In this document: one piece after another, positions 33,303 to 38,903 of the stretch
Layout of the letters: every line of letters begins with the position of its first letter
Numbering within the stretch: position 1 is the first letter of the stretch
NCBI GenBank assembly: GCA_021848725.1
Contig: JAJZTS010000017.1
Span: 1-38,903 of the forward strand
DNA length: 38,903 nt
Reading direction: 5' to 3'
Origin: Pseudomonadota bacterium
GTDB lineage: Bacteria; Pseudomonadota; Gammaproteobacteria; Burkholderiales; Thiobacillaceae
Notes under the pieces: model-generated
Told to the model about the DNA's origin: nothing
Databases searched by the model: none
The model's input: only the letters and a program-made list of their open reading frames with translations
Made by a program: the position numbers and the translations under genes

Positions 33303-34682
33303 ATGAGGCAGCCTTTGAGCCATCGATTCACTCAAAATCACCGTCGGCCTACCCTTGCCGCTAAATCGCCACGGCGTGGCATCCGCGTTGGGCTGGTGTT
33401 GGCCTTGTCGTTGGCATTGGCGGGTCCAGTCCAGGCCGGCATCGTCGACGACTTGAAGTCGCTGGTCGAGCAGGGCCGGTTCGCGGAAGCGTTCGATTTG
33501 GGCATGCACAATCAAAATCTGGCGGGCGATCCTGTCTACGATTACTTTTTCGGTGTGGCGGCCATCGACAGCGGCCGTGCCTCGCTGGGGGTGCTGGCGT
33601 TGGAACGGGTGCTGCTGGACAACCCGGGCAACGATTTGGCGCGGCTGGAGCTGGCGCGCGGTTATTTTGTGGTGGGTGATTTCGAGCGTGCCCGTGAGGA
33701 GTTTCAATTCATGCGCGGCAAGCAGTTGCCGGCGGCGGTGCAGAGTTCGGTGGACCGCTATCTAACCGCCATCCGCGCGGCCGATCCCCGATTTCGTATC
33801 GTACGGCGGACTTTTGTCGAATATGGCGGCGGCTACAACAGCAACGTCAATTCCGCGACCTCCGCCTCTACGATCGAGATTCCGTCGATCGGGCCGATTA
33901 CGCTGGATCAAAGCTCTCGCCCCAGCGCCTCGGTTCTGAGCCATCTGGCGCTCGGCACCCAGGTGCAGGGGCCGATTACTTCCGAAACCAAATATTTGGT
34001 TGGCCTGGAGGCCAATTACCGGGGCTATGCCCAGCGCGATACCTTCGATCAAGGCAGTGTCACGGCGCTGGGTGGCTTGGATTTCACGTTGGGCGACAAT
34101 AACTTGAAGACATCGGGCTACTTCAGCAGTGCCTTGCTCGATGGGGGGCGCTTTCGTGACACCACCGGCGTCGTGCTGGATTGGAGCCGTCCCCTGGACA
34201 AGGAAACGCAATTACGGGCGGCCTTGAGCTATTCGCTATTGCGTTACGCCAAGGCCAACGCGGGCCGGGATGCCAACCTACCTTCGCTGTCTGTGGGGTT
34301 CAATCGCTACTTGGGTACGCCCTGGAAGGTGGTGCTCGATGTGGACTTCAATCTCGCGCAGGAGGCCAACATCCGCCATCGCGACGATTTCCAACGCGAT
34401 ATCCTGGGTGTCCGTTCCGATGTGCATTTCTATCCCGGCGGTCGCTGGTTGGGCAATGCCGGGGCGGGCCTTTCCGTCAGTAAGTACGCCGGCATCGATC
34501 CGCTTTTGCTTGATCGTCGCCGGGATACGCTGTTCAGTCTCGATGCCGGCGTGCAATATCAACTGACCCCTGGCTGGTCGGTTAGGGGCGAGATCGCCTA
34601 TCTCAGAAACCAATCCACGCTCGACCTTTATTCCTACAGCAGCGTGTTGTCGACGGTGAAAATGCGCTACGAGTGGAAGTGA
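33303..34682 (+). CDS. TPR plus outer-membrane beta-barrel protein, Slam-like (DUF560-type)
   Basis: A 459-residue envelope protein. A signal peptide (h-region about 28-42, cut after VQA) is preceded by a long basic N-region. TPR-type helices (about 50-150; DLARLELARGYFVVGDFERAREEFQ) sit in front of a 300-residue beta barrel (about 158-459) that begins YGGGYNSNVNSA and ends in MRYEWK with aromatic residues alternating to the end. This order, and the YxSNVN start of the barrel, match Slam proteins, which move surface proteins across the outer membrane. The next gene encodes a secreted barrel protein that could be its cargo. It begins two bases after the cyclase stop. Confidence 0.75.
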   Translation: MRQPLSHRFTQNHRRPTLAAKSPRRGIRVGLVLALSLALAGPVQAGIVDDLKSLVEQGRFAEAFDLGMHNQNLAGDPVYDYFFGVAAIDSGRASLGVLALERVLLDNPGNDLARLELARGYFVVGDFERAREEFQFMRGKQLPAAVQSSVDRYLTAIRAADPRFRIVRRTFVEYGGGYNSNVNSATSASTIEIPSIGPITLDQSSRPSASVLSHLALGTQVQGPITSETKYLVGLEANYRGYAQRDTFDQGSVTALGGLDFTLGDNNLKTSGYFSSALLDGGRFRDTTGVVLDWSRPLDKETQLRAALSYSLLRYAKANAGRDANLPSLSVGFNRYLGTPWKVVLDVDFNLAQEANIRHRDDFQRDILGVRSDVHFYPGGRWLGNAGAGLSVSKYAGIDPLLLDRRRDTLFSLDAGVQYQLTPGWSVRGEIAYLRNQSTLDLYSYSSVLSTVKMRYEWK

Positions 34683-34714
34683 CGGAGAACGGGCGAAGCG
34701 GAATATTGTCTAAT

Positions 34715-34726
34715 TTTCACGTGAAA
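34715..34726. promoter_or_regulatory. 12-base palindrome before the FecR-type gene
   Basis: TTTCACGTGAAA is perfectly symmetric and lies about 65 bases before the ATG, in a 108-base gap after the Slam-like gene. It is a good candidate operator; which protein binds it is unknown. Confidence 0.4.
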
Positions 34727-34790
34727 TGCGGCTTTGACTGGTGTAGAACTTATACCCCTGGCTAAATGGGCAAAGGTGGCAGGGTCAATC

Positions 34791-36425
34791 ATGCGTCGGT
34801 ACTTATCGGTTACAGCTTGCTTGCTGGTCCTATTGGGACTGGCTGGGTCGGCTATGGCCGAGGCGCAGCCTGCGGGCAAGATCATCATGTCAATTGGCAC
34901 GGTCACCCTGCTGCACGAGGGGAAGGAAAGCCCGGCGCCACGCAATACCGTCGTCGCGGCCGGCGACACAGTGCGCACGGCAGCAACGAGTAACGCCCAA
35001 CTGCGGCTTGATGACGGTGCCATCATCGCCTTGCGGCCAGACACCGAGTTCAAGGTCAATGCCTTCAATTTCAAAGGCAAGGCCGACGGTAGCGAAAGTG
35101 CATCCATTAGTTTGCTCAAGGGCGGCGTTCGAGCGGTAACCGGGGCCATCGGCCGGGCTAACCATGACAACTTCAAGGTCGATGCCGTCGTGGCCACCAT
35201 CGGTATTCGCGGCACCGGCTTCAACATCGTGCTGTGCGATGCGCGCTGCCGTCAGACCGATAAAACCCTCAAGGATGGTTTGTATGCGGGCGTATTCGAG
35301 GGCCGCATCGCCGTGAGCAACCAGTCCGGCTCGGTGATGGAATTGGGGGTCAACCAATTCGGCTATGTGGCGGACGGCAAGGCGGTCCCCGCCCGCCTGT
35401 TGACGCCGCCGAGTATTTTGCGCGATACGCTGGAAGCGCAGAAGTTGGTCAAGGGCAAAGACCTCAAGGCAAACGGCGTGACCGAAGATGGCGCCGGGAA
35501 TGTGGTCGAGAAAGCGCCGACCGACAAGGGCGACCTGGGGCAGGTGGTGTCGTCGAACAAGGTGGACAAAGTCACCCTGGCGCCGCCCACGACTGCGGCA
35601 CCGCCTCCTGCCCAATATTTCGATACGGCCGGGTTGGGGGATTCGAAGACCTTGCCGACCGAGAAGCCGGCAGGTACCCATTGGTCGTTCCAGAGCGCCG
35701 AGTTCAACCCATCGGGTGAACAGCGCCGTTCGGATAACCAGGTTTTGGAAAACGTCAACGACACCAAGACCTTGAGTTTCACCCAATACGACGGCAACAA
35801 GCTACAGACCGTGACCAAGAATGGTGCCGAGGCCTATGCAATTCGCGGCGCCTACACGGCCAGCCAGAAAGAGGGTGGGAGCGATGGCGGCGTGATCAGC
35901 TGGGGGCGTTGGGCTGGCGGTTCGGCCTTGATCGGTAATTACGGCGAGGTCAATTACAGCGATGCCCAGGGCTTCCATTGGATTGCAGGCGCTCGGTTGT
36001 ATGAAGTGCCGTCTGAAATGCGCAATCAGAGCTATACCTTCAACCTGATCGGCGCAACCCGACCCACAGAGGCGACGGCCAATGCGCAGGCCGGTTGGCG
36101 GGTTTACGGTGGCAATATGACGGCCAACTTCGGTACGACCAACGTCGGTGTGTCGGGCCTCATGAACCTGTACTTGACCCAGGGCAGTAGTGCCGGCGAT
36201 TACGAGATGCGATTCAGCGGCGCGTCGGATCCGGGCCATATTGCATTCACCCGTGTCGATGCTTCGGTGCATCGCGTGCAAGGCGACACCTCGGCATGTG
36301 TGGTCAATTGTGGCGGTGCCGGTGTCGTGGGTTTCTATGGCAGCAATGCCAGCCATGCCGGCCTCACTTATGAGTTCAATACCGGCAACGGTTATGTCCA
36401 AGGCGCAGCCGCGTTCAGGCGCTGA
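34791..36425 (+). CDS. Secreted FecR-domain protein with TbpB-like C-terminal barrel
   Basis: A 544-residue exported protein. The signal peptide (1-23, cut after AMA) has no lipobox Cys, so it is not a lipoprotein. The FecR domain (about 30-190) shows DTVRTAATSNAQLRL and GAIIALRPDTEFKV, then IGIRGTGFNI. A Pro/Ala/Lys-rich linker (about 235-300) leads to a C-terminal region (about 310-544) rich in beta strand: VGVSGLMNLYLTQG, MRFSGASDPGHIAF and the closing GFYGSNASHAGLTYEF with GAAAF, which look like the eight-stranded TbpB-type barrel. C-V-V-N-C may be a disulfide. I start at ATG 34791; the TTG 57 bases earlier would hide the signal. It lies next to the Slam-like gene. Confidence 0.72.
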   Translation: MRRYLSVTACLLVLLGLAGSAMAEAQPAGKIIMSIGTVTLLHEGKESPAPRNTVVAAGDTVRTAATSNAQLRLDDGAIIALRPDTEFKVNAFNFKGKADGSESASISLLKGGVRAVTGAIGRANHDNFKVDAVVATIGIRGTGFNIVLCDARCRQTDKTLKDGLYAGVFEGRIAVSNQSGSVMELGVNQFGYVADGKAVPARLLTPPSILRDTLEAQKLVKGKDLKANGVTEDGAGNVVEKAPTDKGDLGQVVSSNKVDKVTLAPPTTAAPPPAQYFDTAGLGDSKTLPTEKPAGTHWSFQSAEFNPSGEQRRSDNQVLENVNDTKTLSFTQYDGNKLQTVTKNGAEAYAIRGAYTASQKEGGSDGGVISWGRWAGGSALIGNYGEVNYSDAQGFHWIAGARLYEVPSEMRNQSYTFNLIGATRPTEATANAQAGWRVYGGNMTANFGTTNVGVSGLMNLYLTQGSSAGDYEMRFSGASDPGHIAFTRVDASVHRVQGDTSACVVNCGGAGVVGFYGSNASHAGLTYEFNTGNGYVQGAAAFRR

Positions 36426-36431
36426 ACTAAC

Positions 36432-36448
36432 TTAGGTTATAGACCTAA
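36432..36448. repeat. Small inverted repeat after the FecR gene
   Basis: TTAGGT-tatag-ACCTAA, a 6-base perfect dyad just after the stop. It may be an operator for the downstream repeat-protein gene; there is no T-run, so it is not a classical terminator. Confidence 0.3.
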
Positions 36449-36494
36449 CTTCACTGTTCCCAAACTAAATAGAGTTGGCCAGAATCGGTCCTAT

Positions 36495-36513
36495 AAACGC
36501 CTTACTGGCGTTT
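36495..36513 (+). promoter_or_regulatory. Hairpin in the leader of the repeat-protein gene
   Basis: AAACGCC-ttact-GGCGTTT, a 7-base perfect stem ending about 12 bases before the ribosome site (CGGAGA) and 22 before the ATG. Its position in the leader suggests control of translation or mRNA stability; it could also be an operator. Confidence 0.4.
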
Positions 36514-36535
36514 GAGTTTAACTGCGGAGACCATC

Positions 36536-38623
36536 ATGGCTGACACTGACAACACCAACACCTCGCAAAATACCGAACAGCAAAATTTCGATGCGCAGGT
36601 CCTCGACGATCTGACGGTGTTGCATCAGTCCGATCAGGGTGGGCAAGGCTTGGGCGGCGCCCAAAGCGATGCCGGCGTTCAAGCACAGAATGAGGGTGAA
36701 AAAGACGACCCGAGTTTGCTGAACAAGCCGCAGGCCGAAAAGGGACAAGATGAAGCGGTGCAAGGTGGACAGGTTGGCAAGGGCAATACCGTCTTAGGCG
36801 GTGGTGCGATCGAGTCCGCTGGCGGGAACGGGGCTGCGGGTCCGGCCGGCAATGCTGCCGGCAATACCGGTCCCGGTGCAGCCGGCGGTGCGGGTGAAGA
36901 TACAAGCGCTCCCACGGGTGGGGGCACGAGCACGGGTGCCGGGTCTGCCGTACCGGGTAGTTCAGGCGGTGCGGGCGGCGGTGGGACTGCGACCGGTGGT
37001 ACGGCTGTAGGCACAGTCGGTGGTGCCGGTGCTGAATCCAGTGCCGGCCAGCCTGCGGCGGGTGTCGAGCAAGGTGTAGGCAACACGGCTCCGCCCCAAA
37101 CGAATACCCCTGCTGGTACGGCTACGCCGAGCAGCGATGCGGCAAACCCGACGCTGCACTTAGATCTTGGCAATACTTCTGATCCGACGGCACCGACACC
37201 GGCCCCGACCGAAGCACCGACACCGGCCCCGACCGAGGCACCGACGCCGGCCCCGACCGAGGCACCGACCGAGGCACCGACCGAGGCACCGACCGAGGCA
37301 CCGACCGAGGCACCGACCGAGGCCCCGACCGAGGCCCCGACCGAGGCCCCGACCGAGGCACCGACGCCGGCTCCGACCGAAGCGCCGACACCGGCCCCGA
37401 CCGAAGCGCCGACACCGGCCCCGACCGAGGCACCGACGCCGGCCCCGACCGAAGCGCCGACACCGGCCCCGACCGAGGCGCCGACGCCGGCCCCGACCGA
37501 GGCGCCGACGCCGGCCCCGACCGAAGCACCGACGCCGGCCCCGACCGAGGCGCCGACGCCGGCCCCGACCGAAGCGCCGACCGAAGCGCCGACCGAAGCG
37601 CCGACCGAAGCGCCGACCGAAGCGCCGACCGAAGCGCCGACCGAAGCGCCGACCGAAGCGCCGACCGAAGCGCCGACCGAAGCGCCGACCGAGGCTCCGA
37701 CCGAGGCTCCGACCGAGGCTCCGACCGAGGCTCCGACCGAGGCTCCGACCGAGGCTCCGGATGACGACGACCATCACGACGACCATCACGACGATCATCA
37801 CGATGGTGGCAACAACGGTTATGGTAATGGTGACCAGGATGCGCCTGGCGGTTCGGGCGAACACAATAACGCCGAGAACTCGACGGGCGACAAGGGTAAT
37901 GACAACTCCAACGGTGGTAACAATGCCGGTGGCGGCGACGACTCCAAGGGCGGCAACAACGGCCATGGCAATGGCGACCAGGATGCACCTGGCGGTTCTG
38001 GCGAACACAATAACGCCGAGAACTCGACGGGTGACAAGGGTAATGACAACTCCAGCGGTGGTAACAATGCCGGTGGTGGTGACGGCTCCAAGGGTGGTGA
38101 CGACCATGGCAAGGACGAGCAGTCCAAGGGTGGTGACGACCACGGCAAGGACGAGCAGTCCAAGGGTGGTGACGACCATGGCAAGGACGAGCAGTCCAAG
38201 GGTGGCGACGACCATGGCAAGGACGAGCAGTCCAAGGGTGGCGACGACCATGGCAAGGACGAGCAGTCCAAGGGTGGCGACGACCACGGTGGTCACGGCG
38301 GCGGTGGTGGTGGTGGCTCTGAAGGTGGCGGCGGATCGGACGGCGACGATTTGTTCAATTTCTTGCCGAAAGAGAGCAATGGCAACTCTTGGACCGAGGT
38401 CGTCGATAGCGGTGCCGGTCATCACGGTGGCGGCTTGTCGAGCAACAGTTGGGTCGATGCTGCCGATCACCATGACCAGCATGGCGGATCGGGCGATCAT
38501 GGCCGGGGTGAAGATCACGGCCTATCTGACGACAAACCGGTCAACTATACTTCCGATGATCATTCAGGCTCTTCCGGTGATCATGGTGGCGGCGACCATG
38601 GCGGTGGTCACGGCCACGGTTAA
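36536..38623 (+). CDS. Large low-complexity repeat protein with mucin-like Pro-Thr array
   Basis: A 695-residue protein of unknown function; no catalytic domain is visible. Layout: a polar N-terminus (1-70) with no signal peptide; a Gly/Ala/Thr-rich region (about 70-215); a Pro-Thr-Glu-Ala array (217-408); an Asp/His run (409-424); two 48-residue Gly/Asn-rich repeats (425-520); five 12-residue repeats G-D-D-H-G-K-D-E-Q-S-K-G (521-580); then a Gly/His/Asp-rich end. The end has two similar pieces, NSWTEVVD and NSWVDAAD, after GDDLFNF, reminiscent of type I-secreted adhesin C-termini. The ATG at 36536 follows CGGAGA. It is acidic, with many possible O-glycan sites and metal ligands. Confidence 0.85.
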   Translation: MADTDNTNTSQNTEQQNFDAQVLDDLTVLHQSDQGGQGLGGAQSDAGVQAQNEGEKDDPSLLNKPQAEKGQDEAVQGGQVGKGNTVLGGGAIESAGGNGAAGPAGNAAGNTGPGAAGGAGEDTSAPTGGGTSTGAGSAVPGSSGGAGGGGTATGGTAVGTVGGAGAESSAGQPAAGVEQGVGNTAPPQTNTPAGTATPSSDAANPTLHLDLGNTSDPTAPTPAPTEAPTPAPTEAPTPAPTEAPTEAPTEAPTEAPTEAPTEAPTEAPTEAPTEAPTPAPTEAPTPAPTEAPTPAPTEAPTPAPTEAPTPAPTEAPTPAPTEAPTPAPTEAPTPAPTEAPTPAPTEAPTEAPTEAPTEAPTEAPTEAPTEAPTEAPTEAPTEAPTEAPTEAPTEAPTEAPTEAPTEAPDDDDHHDDHHDDHHDGGNNGYGNGDQDAPGGSGEHNNAENSTGDKGNDNSNGGNNAGGGDDSKGGNNGHGNGDQDAPGGSGEHNNAENSTGDKGNDNSSGGNNAGGGDGSKGGDDHGKDEQSKGGDDHGKDEQSKGGDDHGKDEQSKGGDDHGKDEQSKGGDDHGKDEQSKGGDDHGGHGGGGGGGSEGGGGSDGDDLFNFLPKESNGNSWTEVVDSGAGHHGGGLSSNSWVDAADHHDQHGGSGDHGRGEDHGLSDDKPVNYTSDDHSGSSGDHGGGDHGGGHGHG
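37184..37759 (+). repeat. Pro-Thr-Glu-Ala tandem array (12-base units)
   Basis: In frame with the host gene. The base unit ccgaccgaagcg (PTEA) alternates with a PTPA form in the middle and is pure PTEA at both ends. Neighbouring copies share the same synonymous codons in blocks (gaggca, gaggcc, gaagcg, gaggct), which points to recent tandem duplication. About 192 residues. Confidence 0.95.
37808..38095 (+). repeat. Two 144-base direct repeats (48-residue unit)
   Basis: Copy 1 at 37808-37951 and copy 2 at 37952-38095, in frame and differing at only a few codons (Y to H, N to S, D to G). The unit contains DQDAPGGSGEHNNAENSTG. Confidence 0.95.
38096..38275 (+). repeat. Five 36-base direct repeats (12-residue unit)
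   Basis: The unit is ggtgacgaccatggcaagga followed by cgagcagtccaaggg, coding GDDHGKDEQSKG. Copies differ only at synonymous third bases. They are contiguous with no spacers, so this is protein repeat, not CRISPR. Confidence 0.95.
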
Positions 38624-38646
38624 GCCAATCTGATGATGTGAGGTGT

Positions 38647-38676
38647 GCCGCTCGGTTAATAGCCGGGCGGCTTTTT
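38647..38676 (+). terminator. Rho-independent terminator after the repeat-protein gene
   Basis: The stem GCCGCTCGG (38647-38655) pairs with CCGGGCGGC (38663-38671, one T-G pair) around a 7-base loop, followed by TTTTT. It closes the plus-strand unit 24 bases after the stop. Confidence 0.85.
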
Positions 38677-38695
38677 CATTGATGTCGATTCGCCC

Positions 38696-38903
38696 ATGAC
38701 CATATTCGTCAGCGTTGCCTCGTATTGCGATGATTTGCTTTTGCAAACGCTGGAGGATTGTCATCGAAAGGCGTCGCATCCCGAGGCGGTGTTCTTCGGG
38801 GTCGTCAATCAGGATGAGATCGATATCCGGCAGCAACTGGATGCCTTGCCCTACCGGCACCAGATTCGATACGTGCATATCAATCCGCTCGATAGCCGAG
38901 GGG
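38696..38903 (+). CDS. GlcNAc-type polypeptide glycosyltransferase, N-terminal part (runs off the window)
   Basis: The first 69 codons are present. MTIFVSVASYCDDLLLQTLEDC, then HPEAVFFGVVNQ and YVHINPLDSRG, match the start of the bacterial branch of the Skp1 GlcNAc-transferase (GT60-like) family, where the pattern VSIASYRDPEL near the start and a later DSRG-CWAR are typical. Such enzymes add GlcNAc to hydroxyls of proteins. The catalytic DxD lies beyond the window. It begins 20 bases after the terminator of the repeat-protein gene. Confidence 0.7.
   Translation, partial: MTIFVSVASYCDDLLLQTLEDCHRKASHPEAVFFGVVNQDEIDIRQQLDALPYRHQIRYVHINPLDSRG

Noticed and set aside
38096-38275. Tandem 36-base repeats resembling a CRISPR array
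   Set aside because: The units are contiguous, in frame with the protein, and have no unique spacers or cas genes nearby.
37122-38518. Long minus-strand open frames (288 and 452 residues) rich in Arg/Ser/Gly across the repeat-protein gene
   Set aside because: They arise because the repeats lack stops in several frames; their products are monotonous Arg-rich or Leu/Val runs without ribosome sites. The plus-strand frame has the RBS, terminator and sensible composition.

Overview
The window reads as a GC-rich betaproteobacterial chromosome. Its closest familiar layout is the membrane-bound hydrogenase (hox/hyp) locus of Ralstonia eutropha and related hydrogen-oxidising Betaproteobacteria. The species cannot be named from the sequence alone.

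Region 1 (1-484, minus strand): the start of a fructosamine-kinase-like gene and a DUF971 gene.

Region 2 (706-20869, plus strand): a nearly gap-free [NiFe]-hydrogenase locus. It opens with a H2-sensing block: hoxA (NtrC-type regulator), hoxB and hoxC (regulatory hydrogenase) and hoxJ (histidine kinase). A sigma-54 type promoter at 6130-6144 separates this from the energy-conserving hydrogenase hoxK-hoxG-hoxZ. These are followed by hupE (nickel permease type), an orphan HigA-like gene, the accessory genes hoxM-L-O-Q-R-T-V and the general maturation set hypA-B-F-C-D-E. Key residues show that both hydrogenases are of oxygen-tolerant type, by two different mechanisms: a six-cysteine proximal cluster in HoxK, and narrow gas-channel residues I62/F110 plus a missing C-terminal extension in HoxC. 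The expected logic is that HoxBC senses H2, HoxJ passes the signal to HoxA, and HoxA with sigma-54 RNA polymerase drives hoxK onward.

Region 3 (20927-25088): tRNA-Arg(CCG), a diheme cytochrome c5-like protein with a strong terminator, a 53-residue zinc-ribbon gene, rep helicase and apaH.

Region 4 (25009-30811): mostly minus-strand genes for membrane lipids and the envelope. They are an OlsB-like/OlsA-like pair (ornithine lipid type), a glycine-zipper lipoprotein, a PfkB kinase, a Zn-dependent phospholipase C-like protein on the plus strand, a PAP2 phosphatase and a GT4 glycosyltransferase. A PHO-box-like direct repeat lies at 28102-28119.

Region 5 (31012-38903, plus strand): the least familiar part. 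It holds a CHASE2-adenylate cyclase, a TPR/outer-membrane beta-barrel protein resembling Slam translocons, a secreted FecR-domain protein whose C-terminus resembles a TbpB-type barrel, and a 695-residue low-complexity protein. That last protein carries a mucin-like Pro-Thr-Glu-Ala array, His/Asp-rich stretches and further tandem repeats. The window ends in a protein-GlcNAc-transferase-like gene. I propose this as a candidate surface-display and glycosylation module; the link between its parts is inference from gene order and sequence character.
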